Source: GWA1-54-10 sp964349675 (lineage in GTDB: Bacteria; Patescibacteriota; Minisyncoccia; Phycocordibacterales; SBAW01). From it: a DNA stretch of 11,915 nt. The translations under genes and the position numbers were made by a program. The DNA is taken from positions 1 through 11,915 of the forward strand of contig CAYGHD010000016.1 of the NCBI GenBank assembly GCA_964349675.1, in the 5' to 3' direction. Below are positions 4,877 through 11,745 of this stretch, piece after piece (position 1 is the first letter of the stretch; each line of letters starts with the position of its first letter). Below the pieces are notes generated by a model. It searched no databases, had not been told where the DNA came from, and saw nothing but the letters and a program-made list of their open reading frames with translations.

Positions 4877-5272
4877 TTATGCTGCTTTTTTTGCCACCTT
4901 TTTAACTGTTTTTTTGACTTCTTTTTTTACGGTTTTGACTGTTTTGCTTTGCTGCATATGCTGCCATGCGCTTTTAAGATCTTTTGCCATCTGCAGCAAC
5001 TCTGCCGATGTTGCACCCGAGACAGCTGAGTAGCGCTTTACCACCTTGTCGACGATGTCTAAGTATGTCTGCTTGTCGATGTCTCCCAACTTTTCAACCG
5101 CCTCCAGCACTTCAGCGCGCGCTTTAAACATCCAGCTGCGGGCAAGTTTGCGATGCTTTGCGGCATTTTTTGCGCCATAGAGCCAGTATGCCGCCGCCGC
5201 GGTTGCAGCAGCTGCGGCGACACCAACACCTACCCCGACACCCACTTGGTTTGTATTTTTTTTCTTTACCAT
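4877..5272 (-). CDS. Small membrane-anchored protein with basic lysine-rich tail
   Basis: The 131-residue protein belongs to no family I recognise. Residues 1-9 are basic, 10-32 form one hydrophobic helix rich in Gly/Val/Ala with an alternating GVGVGVGV start, and 35-108 are amphipathic helices (HRKLARSWMFKARAEVLEAVEKLGD and following). Residues 110-131 are a KTVKK-type repeat ending in KKVAKKAA, like histone H1 tails, which could bind nucleic acid or acidic surfaces. A YtxH-like role is imaginable but not supported. The gene begins 24 bp after the preceding membrane-protein gene and lies 55 bp before dnaX, so co-transcription is likely. A TAAAAT sequence is only 3 nt before the ATG. Confidence 0.7.
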   Translation of the reverse strand: MVKKKNTNQVGVGVGVGVAAAAATAAAAYWLYGAKNAAKHRKLARSWMFKARAEVLEAVEKLGDIDKQTYLDIVDKVVKRYSAVSGATSAELLQMAKDLKSAWQHMQQSKTVKTVKKEVKKTVKKVAKKAA

Positions 5273-5296
5273 ATGATTTTAATTACAAAGCGATTA

Positions 5297-5608
5297 TTAT
5301 TCAGCGGTCTCTGATGGCTCTGGCTTTTTCTTTCTACTCTGTTTTGCTTTAAAACGATAGGTGACAAACCCGATAAGCAGGTCGACGATGCCACGCAATT
5401 TTACCCCTTCTGTTTTTACTTGCGCACGCAGCGTTTCAAAATCTTGCTCCAACTCGTCGCTTGCTTTGCGCACTTTTGCCGCCACCGCGCGCACGTCACG
5501 CGCAATGCCGATACAGTAGTATAGCAGCACGCCAACAAAACCGCTCAGCACCAACACTGAGACGGCGGTAATAAAAAAGAAAATATTTGCTTGGAGCACG
5601 TCACTCAT
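5297..5608 (-). CDS. Single-TM small protein with coiled-coil-like region
   Basis: The 103-residue protein has one long hydrophobic helix at about 8-33. A charged helical segment follows (about 36-72, ARDVRAVAAKVRKASDELEQDFETL), with heptad-like spacing that suggests a coiled coil. A shorter hydrophobic helix lies around 73-84, and a polar tail (KKKPEPSETAE) ends the protein. It resembles DUF948- or YtxH-like membrane proteins in build, but I cannot assign a family. The start is supported by TATACT 8 nt upstream, just after the pyrE terminator, so it begins a new transcription unit with the next small membrane gene and perhaps dnaX. Confidence 0.68.
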   Translation of the reverse strand: MSDVLQANIFFFITAVSVLVLSGFVGVLLYYCIGIARDVRAVAAKVRKASDELEQDFETLRAQVKTEGVKLRGIVDLLIGFVTYRFKAKQSRKKKPEPSETAE

Positions 5609-5616
5609 ACAGCATC

Positions 5617-5622
5617 AGTATA
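5617..5622 (-). promoter_or_regulatory. -10 box TATACT before the gene at 5297-5608
   Basis: TATACTGATGCT plus two bases precede the ATG (8 nt from the box). The likely -35 position falls in the pyrE terminator stem and does not match the consensus. Confidence 0.55.
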
Positions 5623-5630
5623 CAACATTA

Positions 5631-5664
5631 AAAAATAAACCCGCCGGATGTCCGACGGGTTTTT
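5631..5664 (-). terminator. Intrinsic terminator of pyrE
   Basis: A 10-bp stem (AACCCGTCGG with CCGGCGGGTT, one G-U pair) around a 4-nt ACAT loop is followed on the minus strand by TTTATTTTTT. A T-run also follows on the plus strand, so it may act in both directions. Confidence 0.88.
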
Positions 5665-5700
5665 GTGTTGCAGAGCCGCTAGGCGTAGTCGCGATTGTGC

Positions 5701-6405
5701 TTAGAGAGTGGTCCTCCCCTCCATCCTATCAGTCCACAACCAGGGGTCTTTGTGCCACTCTGCGAGGGCACTAGCGAGCTTAAGCCTATCCCGCTGGAGG
5801 TAGTGCTTCACGTCTGTGAAGCAGCAGAGAGACCGGTGCAGGACGCCGAAGTTCTTGAAGGCTTCCGCAGCCTCCGGAAACTCGTAGTTAAAGAATGAGA
5901 TGCAGGCTCTGACATCCCCACCCGCGGCTTTGAGTGCCGCGACCGCAGGCGCCGAGGATGTGGCCATGGTCACCACATCTTCAAAAAGGATGACTTTCCT
6001 TCCAGAGACATCGGTGCCGACGACTGTTTCTGGAAGCCCATGCCCCTTCTCGTCCTTGGGGATATAGCAAAAGGGCACACCAAGCCTGTCGGCCAACATC
6101 GCCGGCACGGATATCCCACCCGTTGCTACCCCAGCAAAGATCACGTCCCGCACAGGCACATCGCATACCTTTGTGATGAAATCAGGCGAGGCGTTTTGCA
6201 GGAAGGTCACGACGGCGTTACGGAAAGCTACGTTGCCCAGCACCTTGCGCCAGTTAACGTACATTGGGGCCGACATTCCGCTTTTTAAGGGGATGGGTGG
6301 TGAGGGAAAGCCGATCATCCCCTCTCCCATCAAACGCTCCACAAGCCCAGGTGGGCGGCGCAGTTCGGGAGCTGTCTGCACGACGTGTAAGGGAGCAATG
6401 CTCAT
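5701..6405 (-). CDS. pyrE: Orotate phosphoribosyltransferase
   Basis: It makes orotidine 5'-phosphate from orotate and PRPP in pyrimidine synthesis (cytoplasm). It has 234 residues, slightly longer than the usual 200-220. Family marks are KSGMSAPMYVNWRK (41-54, substrate side), the flexible lysine loop IPKDEKGHGLPETVVG (115-130), and the PRPP-binding stretch VILFEDVVTMATSS (138-151), where the usual D-D pair is E142-D143. Another type I phosphoribosyltransferase is less likely because of the KSG and lysine-loop motifs. The ATG has a clear GAGGAG site about 8 nt upstream and a promoter with 17-bp spacing. With the terminator after it, this is a single-gene unit. Only this pathway gene is present here, so salvage or use of host-derived orotate remains open. 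Confidence 0.88.
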   Translation of the reverse strand: MSIAPLHVVQTAPELRRPPGLVERLMGEGMIGFPSPPIPLKSGMSAPMYVNWRKVLGNVAFRNAVVTFLQNASPDFITKVCDVPVRDVIFAGVATGGISVPAMLADRLGVPFCYIPKDEKGHGLPETVVGTDVSGRKVILFEDVVTMATSSAPAVAALKAAGGDVRACISFFNYEFPEAAEAFKNFGVLHRSLCCFTDVKHYLQRDRLKLASALAEWHKDPWLWTDRMEGRTTL

Positions 6406-6445
6406 GAGAGTCTCCTCATCTTTCTAGTTTGGTAGTCCAAAAAAG

Positions 6446-6474
6446 AGTGTACGACTTACCAGGCTAGCACGCAA
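6446..6474 (-). promoter_or_regulatory. Promoter of pyrE
   Basis: On the minus strand, TTGCGT (6469-6474), a 17-bp spacer and TACACT (6446-6451) place the start near 6439. This gives a leader of about 34 nt that holds GAGGAG before the ATG. Confidence 0.5.
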
Positions 6475-6477
6475 CCA

Positions 6478-7458
6478 CTAGTGTTGGGTGGTTTGTAAAA
6501 ATGCTTCCACATGCTCCTCTATTTCTTTGCTGTTTTGCGTCTCCATCAGGCGCATGCGTAGCTCTTTGGCGCCGGGGAACCCTTCACAATACGCTTTAAA
6601 ATGCTTTTTCATTATTGCAAAATTTTTTGTGCCCCCCAGCAGTTCTTCAAAAAGTTTTGCATGTTCGACGGCGATGCGTAGACGAGTCTCTACCGAATGA
6701 GAGTTTTCCGGAGCAGCGAACAACCACGGCTTACCAAAGATAGCGCGGCCAAGCATCGCTCCGTCGGCGCCACTTAAGGCAACGCGTTCACGGGCATCTG
6801 CCATATCAGCGCAGTCGCCGTTGCCAATGATTAGTGTTTTGCTTTGCATCTCGTTTCTAATTTCGACCGCACGGGCCACCCGCTCCCACCGCGCAGGCAC
6901 TTTTGACATCTCTTTGCGGGTACGCGCATGCACCGTTACGGCCGCAGGCTCCTCTGCCAGAATTACCGGCAGCCACGTCTCGAGCGTGTCTTTGTTGTAG
7001 CCAAGCCGTGTTTTAACCGACACGGGCAAGTTTGGCGCACCCCGCTTTGCTGCGCGGATAACCTCGCGCGCCACATCCGGGTGCGTAATCAACTTTGCCC
7101 CCGCACCCTGCTTTTCAATACTTTTGTCGGGGCAGCCCATGTTGATGTCTATGCCGTCAAAGCCCAACTCTTGTGCCAGTGCAGCCGCCTTCTCCATCGT
7201 CTCTGGGTTGCTGGTAAAAAACTGCGCCACAATAGGCCGCTCTGCCTCGCTGTACAACAAGTCGAGCAGCAATTTTTGCCTCCCTGCCTCGTCTGCAAAA
7301 CACAGGCCGTCGGCCGAGACAAACTCGGTCCACATCACATCAGGCCCGCCCGGTTTGCTGTATGTAGCTATCATGCGCCGAAAGGCCGCGTCAGTGACGT
7401 TTGCCAGCGGTGCCAAAACAAAAAATGGCTTAGGGAGCGTGTCCCAGAAACTCTGCAT
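6478..7458 (-). CDS. dus: tRNA-dihydrouridine synthase
   Basis: An FMN- and NADPH-dependent enzyme that reduces uridines in the tRNA D-loop. The 326 residues are of normal length. Marks in order are the N-terminal LAPLANVTDAAFR (15-27), DINMGCPDKSIEKQGAGAKL with catalytic C109, VKTRLGY with K149, VHARTRK with H177, IGNGD (211-215), GAMLGRAIFGKPWLF (phosphate of FMN, about 233-247) and a helical C-terminal domain. It resembles the DusB branch, but which uridine is modified cannot be told. The ATG has TAGACT 6 nt upstream. The gene starts 26 bp after ftsQ and may be read with it. Confidence 0.93.
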   Translation of the reverse strand: MQSFWDTLPKPFFVLAPLANVTDAAFRRMIATYSKPGGPDVMWTEFVSADGLCFADEAGRQKLLLDLLYSEAERPIVAQFFTSNPETMEKAAALAQELGFDGIDINMGCPDKSIEKQGAGAKLITHPDVAREVIRAAKRGAPNLPVSVKTRLGYNKDTLETWLPVILAEEPAAVTVHARTRKEMSKVPARWERVARAVEIRNEMQSKTLIIGNGDCADMADARERVALSGADGAMLGRAIFGKPWLFAAPENSHSVETRLRIAVEHAKLFEELLGGTKNFAIMKKHFKAYCEGFPGAKELRMRLMETQNSKEIEEHVEAFLQTTQH

Positions 7459-7464
7459 CTTTGG

Positions 7465-7470
7465 AGTCTA
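7465..7470 (-). promoter_or_regulatory. -10-like box TAGACT, 6 nt before dus
   Basis: It has the same position relative to the ATG as the TATACT boxes of other genes in this window; no -35 box. Confidence 0.35.
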
Positions 7471-7484
7471 CTACCACTCAAACC

Positions 7485-8315
7485 CTATTGGCTAGCCCCT
7501 TTGAGTTTGTAGTACAGCTTGTCGCCAAAACGCAAATCAAGATATTCTAACTCTCGCAGCGTATGTTTTTCAAATACGGGCGCGGTGAGCGCCAGCGTCA
7601 GTCGCTCGACCGTGGCAGCATTGTCCGCATCCAGCGGTATACGCAACGTAAACCCACCTGCAAACACCATCTGCACATCTTGGTTTTTTTCTATCGCACT
7701 ATATAAGAGTGTCAGCGATATTTGTTTTTGTAGTGCGCCAACCAAAGCAGTGAAACTACGGAATGTCTCGCGCGGCAAAAATTGCCCCGAAGAGGCGCCA
7801 CCGAGAGCAAGCGCTCCGTAATATTTTTGGTACGCATCACCTGAATATTCTGGAGCTTGCGCGTACGCAAAACCGTTTTGGTCGATAAAAAGACAAGGTG
7901 ATGAGCTTGCTGCACTTTCACCACACCACAGCGCCGCTGGTTGCCGCTCGCCAATAGACACCACAAGGGTATTGCGATTGTGCGTTTTAACAGAAACTGT
8001 CTCTATTGCTGGAATGTCAGTCAACACTTTGCGGGCAAGGGTCTTTTTTGGATACAGCAACGCTGCTTGTTTTGAAAAAAGATAAAAATAGGAACCAGTG
8101 ATTGTGTCCCACACCAGCTGCTCTACTGCAAATGGGTCAACTGCCCGAGCTCCCTCCACTTTAACCGCAGTGATGCGGAGCATCGGCAGCCTGCTCCCTA
8201 GTGCCAACAATATGAGCAACAGTACAATCCCAGCGACAGAAGCCGCCGCAACAACAAGGCGGCGCCTCCGGCGCCGCGCCCTGAGCTTTGAGTCCCCCAA
8301 CGGTATCCGGGCCAT
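7485..8315 (-). CDS. ftsQ: Cell-division protein FtsQ/DivIB
   Basis: A bitopic divisome protein that links early and late division proteins. The 276 residues show a short, very basic cytoplasmic tail (six arginines at 14-19), one membrane helix (about 20-40), a POTRA domain (about 45-122: LRITAVKVEGARAVDPF, then IPAIETVSVKTHNRNTLVVSIGERQPAALW) and a beta domain with FIDQNGFAY (143-151). The C-terminal YLDLRFGDKLYYKLKG is the typical end strand. C131 and C141 lie close together in the outside domain and could pair. The usual neighbours (murC, ddl, ftsA, ftsZ) are not in the window. The start follows TAAAAT by 7 nt, with an AGGCAGG sequence between. Confidence 0.88.
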   Translation of the reverse strand: MARIPLGDSKLRARRRRRRLVVAAASVAGIVLLLILLALGSRLPMLRITAVKVEGARAVDPFAVEQLVWDTITGSYFYLFSKQAALLYPKKTLARKVLTDIPAIETVSVKTHNRNTLVVSIGERQPAALWCGESAASSSPCLFIDQNGFAYAQAPEYSGDAYQKYYGALALGGASSGQFLPRETFRSFTALVGALQKQISLTLLYSAIEKNQDVQMVFAGGFTLRIPLDADNAATVERLTLALTAPVFEKHTLRELEYLDLRFGDKLYYKLKGASQ

Positions 8316-8322
8316 CCTGCCT

Positions 8323-8328
8323 ATTTTA
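8323..8328 (-). promoter_or_regulatory. -10-like box TAAAAT, 7 nt before ftsQ
   Basis: It is divergent from the promoter at 8373-8400. The short distance to the ATG again points to a very short leader. Confidence 0.4.
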
Positions 8329-8372
8329 CACTATAGGAAAATCGACCCCTACAAAAAAGCGCGGGGAATCGA

Positions 8373-8400
8373 TTGACAAACAGAAAATATTTAGTATAAA
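8373..8400 (+). promoter_or_regulatory. Consensus promoter for the gene at 8431
   Basis: TTGACA (8373-8378), a 16-bp spacer and TATAAA (8395-8400). The start would be near 8407, leaving a leader of about 24 nt with AGAAGGA before the ATG. It is the best sigma-70-type match in the window. Confidence 0.75.
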
Positions 8401-8430
8401 GTCTTTGGAGTAAACAGAAGGACTTAGAGC

Positions 8431-8922
8431 ATGCCGAACATCGAGCTTTTCGGTTTCCACCCGGAACAGGCGAAACACTACATCGGTGAAATCAGGGGGG
8501 AGCTTGCCTATACACCCTACAAGGGTGACGTGGTCATTACCCGCTGCAACTCGACGGTGATCGACCTCGACGAAAAAAAGCAGCCCTATCTGCGCATCTG
8601 GACCACTGACGTGTCCACAGCCACAGACATCGCGCAGCGGCTTCGCTACCTGAACCTGAATATCGAAGTGGCGCAGCTTGCCGCCTTCATCCCGAAGGCA
8701 AGCGACACCGGCCTTGAAGCCGTCTGCCACTCTGCCACGTACTGCCGCAGTCCGGCAAAGCAGGACCTGCTGCTTGCCTGCCACCGCAAGACCGTCATCA
8801 CCCTTGAGGATCTGGGGGAAGTGACGCGCTCTGAACTCGAACGCGTCGGCTGCTCTGAGGGAGGGATCACTCTGGCAAATCGCATTTTGGCGGATTACCG
8901 CCTGCCCGCACTCAAGGAGTAG
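8431..8922 (+). CDS. Conserved two-part protein with alpha-CTD-like C-terminus
   Basis: The 163-residue protein has no function known to me. Residues 1-88 form an alpha/beta unit that begins MPNIELFGF and ends NLNIEVAQLAAFIP. The pattern (a first Pro after Met, a helix, a strand with VVITRCNSTV, a second helix and a strand) resembles small proteins common in Patescibacteria and faintly the tautomerase fold; this is from memory and uncertain. Residues about 110-163 (LLLACHRKTVITLEDLGEVTRSELERVGCSEGGITLANRIL) resemble the helix-hairpin-helix of the RNA-polymerase alpha C-terminal domain, a DNA-binding unit. Four cysteines lie at 39, 99, 105 and 117, a possible metal site. A strong promoter, SD site and terminator make it a single-gene unit, probably well expressed. 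Confidence 0.8.
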   Translation: MPNIELFGFHPEQAKHYIGEIRGELAYTPYKGDVVITRCNSTVIDLDEKKQPYLRIWTTDVSTATDIAQRLRYLNLNIEVAQLAAFIPKASDTGLEAVCHSATYCRSPAKQDLLLACHRKTVITLEDLGEVTRSELERVGCSEGGITLANRILADYRLPALKE

Positions 8923-8930
8923 CCCCCTCG

Positions 8931-8962
8931 CACCGCGACAACATTGTCGCGGTGTTTTTTTA
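8931..8962 (+). terminator. Strong intrinsic terminator after the gene at 8431-8922
   Basis: A perfect 10-bp stem CACCGCGACA/TGTCGCGGTG with a 4-nt loop is followed by T7. The T-run runs into the stop codon of serS on the other strand, so the two genes meet with no spare bases. Confidence 0.93.
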
Positions 8963-10246
8963 TCCTTGCTTCTCTATTTTTTCTTTACCGCCCATGTACG
9001 GACGCAAAACTTCTGGGATAGTGACGCTGCCGTCTTCGTTTTGATAGTTCTCGAGTATAGCGATAAGTGGCCGCTGCGACAGCGCTGTCGCGTCGTTCAT
9101 ATGTACTGGCTCTATTTCACCATTATCACGCTTGAGTCGTGTATTAAGACGGCGGGCCTGGAAGCCGCCAATATAATCTGAGGTATGCGTCTCTCGATAG
9201 GTGTCTTGGCCAGGCATCCATGTCTCAATGTCGATTTGTCGCTGGTCGGGAAAACCCATGTCCCCTGTGCACACCGCGATCACTTGGTATGGCAATTTAA
9301 GCTGCTGCATCAAATATTCTTGCACGGCAATCATGAGCTCCTGCTCTTTCAGACCATCTTCGGGTCGAGTAAAACTCTCCATCTCCATTTTATTAAACTG
9401 ATGCAGACGCAAAATGCCGCGCGTATCTTTGCCTGCAGCGCCCGCTTCGCGCCGAAATGCCGGAGTCACCGCAACATAGCGCAGCGGCAAATCTGCCTCT
9501 TTAACAATTTCATCCATATGCAGCGGCCCAAGCGTATGCTCGGCACTGCCGATAAGCACAAGGTCATCTTTATCTAAATAAAAACGGTCGTCTATTGGGT
9601 CAAGGCGAGACATGCGGTTCATCACCTGCGAGCGCATCATCAGCGGCGGAATAACCGCAACAAACGGCTTGTCGCTTACGGCGAGACCTGCGTTTTTAAT
9701 CACTTCTGCAAGATTCTCTTTTCTTGTAAGCACCTCGAGCGCAAAATTCATGAGCGCTTGCTCCATCAAAACCAAATCACCCTTCAGATACGTAAATCGT
9801 GGGCCAGCAACTTCTACTGCTTTTTCATTATCAATAATGCCCAACTCTTTACCAATATCCCAATGCGCTTTTGGCGTAAAAGTAAATTGCGGCTTTTCTC
9901 CCCATTGGCGGAGCACTTGGTTGCCCGACTCATCTGGCCCAATAGGGGTGTCGGCTGAAGGGATGTTTGGGATCTTCACCAACAGTGACACGAGCTCTTT
10001 TTCAAGCGTTTGATATTTCTCTTCTGCAATGCGCAAATCTTCTTTGAGTTGTTTGCCAGCTTCTGCATCGCGTGCAGCTGCTGCCTCATTGCGCTTGCGA
10101 TTTATGTCGCTCACCAAGGTCGCCTGTTGCTTGCGCTCGTCTGCAAGCGCGACCACGCGGTCAACATCAACCCCTTCACGGTTTTTGTTTTTGAGCGCCG
10201 CGCGCACGATGTCTGGGTTTTCTCGGATAAAAGTGATATCAAGCAT
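8960..10246 (-). CDS. serS: Seryl-tRNA synthetase
   Basis: It charges tRNA-Ser with serine (class II, cytoplasm). The 428 residues are of normal length from the ATG at 10244-10246. The N-terminal antiparallel coiled coil spans about 27-92; MLDITFIRENPDIVRAALKNK is the usual beginning. Motif 2 is FRREAGAAGKDTRGILRLHQF (264-284). Motif 3 is reduced to NDATALSQRPLIAILENYQ (384-402), and the loop before FQARRLNTR (362-370) reads ETHTSDYIG instead of the usual SSCSNCTD type. The same divergence is seen in some deep bacterial lineages, and the core is intact, so I take the enzyme as functional. The start is supported by TACAAT 8 nt upstream. It is divergent from dprA. Confidence 0.94.
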   Translation of the reverse strand: MLDITFIRENPDIVRAALKNKNREGVDVDRVVALADERKQQATLVSDINRKRNEAAAARDAEAGKQLKEDLRIAEEKYQTLEKELVSLLVKIPNIPSADTPIGPDESGNQVLRQWGEKPQFTFTPKAHWDIGKELGIIDNEKAVEVAGPRFTYLKGDLVLMEQALMNFALEVLTRKENLAEVIKNAGLAVSDKPFVAVIPPLMMRSQVMNRMSRLDPIDDRFYLDKDDLVLIGSAEHTLGPLHMDEIVKEADLPLRYVAVTPAFRREAGAAGKDTRGILRLHQFNKMEMESFTRPEDGLKEQELMIAVQEYLMQQLKLPYQVIAVCTGDMGFPDQRQIDIETWMPGQDTYRETHTSDYIGGFQARRLNTRLKRDNGEIEPVHMNDATALSQRPLIAILENYQNEDGSVTIPEVLRPYMGGKEKIEKQG

Positions 10247-10254
10247 ATATTTTG

Positions 10255-10271
10255 ATTGTACAATATATACT
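10255..10271. promoter_or_regulatory. Overlapping divergent -10 boxes for serS and dprA
   Basis: On the minus strand, TACAAT (10255-10260) lies 8 nt before the serS ATG. On the plus strand, TATACT (10266-10271) lies 3 nt before the first dprA ATG and 15 nt before the second. Only 5 bp separate the boxes, so two polymerases could not bind together. Confidence 0.5.
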
Positions 10272-10286
10272 ACAATGCCTTTCCCT

Positions 10287-11138
10287 ATGCGACAATTGGC
10301 TCGCAAGGACTTCCCCCCACTGCTGCGGGAGATACCCGACTGCCCCACGCGCCTCTACCTGCGGGGCACCATGCCACCGCCGGAGTACAAATTACTTTGT
10401 GTTGTGGGCTCACGGGCATGCACTCCCTATGGCCGCCGCATGACACAGACTCTTATTGCAGGGCTGGCAAAGTACCCTGTGGGTATTGTGTCGGGCATGG
10501 CACTGGGGATAGATGCCGAGGCACACAAAGCCGCGCTTGATGTGGGGCTCCCCACGGTTGCGGTGCTGCCATCGGGGCTTGATGACAAAATTATATATCC
10601 ACGGATGAATCAGCCGCTTGCGCAGCGCATACTCAAACAAGGGGGCGCCCTGCTTTCCGAAAACGAGCACAATTTTGTGGCAATGCTCCACTCGTTCCCA
10701 GAGCGCAACCGCATAGAAGCAGGAATCTCCAAAGCAGCACTTATTATTGAAGCGAGTGAAAAATCGGGTACGCTCATCACGGCACGTCTTGCAATGGAGT
10801 ACAACCGCGAGGTGCTGGCGATACCCCACGAGCTTGGCCGCGAGAGCGGTGCAGGCGTCAATGCACTTATCCGCGAAGGGGCGACACTGGTGCGCCACAG
10901 TGGAGATATTTTGGAAGCTCTGGGGTTGCGGCCGATTGAAAATCCAACACAAGCCACATTCCCCACTGATTTAACTCCTGCCGAAGTAAAAATACTCACT
11001 GCTTTAACACAGCCCATGGTGCGCGACGAGCTTATCGAGCAAACCGACCTCTCTGCCCAAGAGGCAAATATCGCGCTTTCGTCACTTCTTATCCGCGGGC
11101 TCATTGTGGAGCGGTTGGGGAAAATAAGCACCACTTGA
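10287..11138 (+). CDS. dprA: DNA-processing protein DprA
   Basis: It binds incoming single-stranded DNA and loads RecA during natural transformation (cytoplasm). There are 283 residues from the ATG at 10287; an in-frame ATG at 10275 would add four. The Rossmann-like core carries VVGSRACTPYGR (39-50), IVSGMALGIDAEAHKAAL (67-84), SENEHNF, FPERNRIEAGISKAALIIEAS (137-157), SGTLITARLAMEYNREVLAIP (160-180) and GVNALIREGA (190-199). A C-terminal winged-helix-like domain follows (about 228-280). The usual N-terminal SAM-like domain is reduced to a short stretch. The later ATG is preferred because the TATACT box would put the RNA start after 10275. topA follows on the same strand, with the orphan gene between; the TGA stop overlaps that gene's -35 box. 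Confidence 0.93.
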   Translation: MRQLARKDFPPLLREIPDCPTRLYLRGTMPPPEYKLLCVVGSRACTPYGRRMTQTLIAGLAKYPVGIVSGMALGIDAEAHKAALDVGLPTVAVLPSGLDDKIIYPRMNQPLAQRILKQGGALLSENEHNFVAMLHSFPERNRIEAGISKAALIIEASEKSGTLITARLAMEYNREVLAIPHELGRESGAGVNALIREGATLVRHSGDILEALGLRPIENPTQATFPTDLTPAEVKILTALTQPMVRDELIEQTDLSAQEANIALSSLLIRGLIVERLGKISTT

Positions 11139-11162
11139 CTTTTTACATTAAAATGATATGAT
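11135..11162 (+). promoter_or_regulatory. Promoter for the gene at 11193
   Basis: TTGACT (11135-11140), a 16-bp spacer and TATGAT (11157-11162). The first bases of the -35 box are the stop codon of dprA. The RNA would start near 11169, downstream of the in-frame TTG at 11163, so that codon cannot be the start. Confidence 0.7.
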
Positions 11163-11192
11163 TTGTCTAGAACACCTTATGGGGATAGTTAC

Positions 11193-11645
11193 GTGGAAAA
11201 AGCCTTGATCGCGCTGGTCGCAGTCTCTGAGGATGGAGCAACACGGTACACTGCCGCAGAGTGGGGAACCACCATCGATCAGCGGCGAAGCCTGCCGTTG
11301 AACGCCTTCATCCCCCACATAAGCGCATGGAGTCGCTTTGTGTGGGGAGAAAAAAAGACCAAGAAGCACCTCTGGTTCACTGGAGACGGGGCGTTCGATC
11401 GAGCCGTCAGACTCTCCGACCTTCTGATTGAGCAGAAGAGGTCGGAAGGTTGCGAAACTCACGTGGTCCAGTTCCATATCGGCGAGGAAAAACTATTCCC
11501 CTTGTCATCCACGGGCGAACCCGTGGATGATGGGTGGCGAGTATTTCCCTATGTCGATCCGGGGCCACACCAACAACCCAGTCAGATGACCCCAGCTGAA
11601 GCCCGAGCTGAGGAACTCAGACTGAATGGGATCCCGACTTCGTAA
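11193..11645 (+). CDS. Orphan soluble protein between dprA and topA
   Basis: I do not recognise this 150-residue protein. The start is the GTG at 11193 (MEKALIALVAVSEDG), with GGGGAT 6 nt upstream and the promoter just before. It has no membrane helix or signal. Noticeable are the tryptophan-rich middle (AAEWGTT, SAWSRFVWGEKKTKKHLWFTGDG, residues 21-66), a helix DRAVRLSDLLIEQKR, the strand CETHVVQFHIGEEKLFPL, and a C-terminal tail rich in Pro/Gln/Ala (VDPGPHQQPSQMTPAEARAEEL), likely a flexible end plus short helix. It has its own promoter, SD and strong terminator, so it is an independent unit set between the common pair dprA and topA. Confidence 0.75.
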   Translation: MEKALIALVAVSEDGATRYTAAEWGTTIDQRRSLPLNAFIPHISAWSRFVWGEKKTKKHLWFTGDGAFDRAVRLSDLLIEQKRSEGCETHVVQFHIGEEKLFPLSSTGEPVDDGWRVFPYVDPGPHQQPSQMTPAEARAEELRLNGIPTS

Positions 11646-11651
11646 GCCGCA

Positions 11652-11682
11652 AGAGCACCGACAGAATCGGTGCTCTTTTTTT
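11652..11682 (+). terminator. Strong intrinsic terminator after the orphan gene
   Basis: A perfect 10-bp stem AGAGCACCGA/TCGGTGCTCT with a 5-nt loop is followed by T7. Confidence 0.93.
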
Positions 11683-11745
11683 ATAAAAACAAAGTTTTAT
11701 CTATTCTTACTACAAGATATCTCCCCAGACACAACACTCAGTAGC

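Noticed and set aside
8255..8282. GGCGCC-TCC-GGCGCC inverted repeat near the start of ftsQ
   Set aside because: It encodes the run of arginines in the cytoplasmic tail; codon repetition explains it.
8326..8784. Minus-strand 152-codon open frame
   Set aside because: It is a shadow of the gene at 8431-8922, which has promoter, ribosome site and terminator.
11163..11192. Upstream TTG start for the orphan gene
   Set aside because: It lies before the predicted RNA start and overlaps the -10 box; the GTG at 11193 has a ribosome site.
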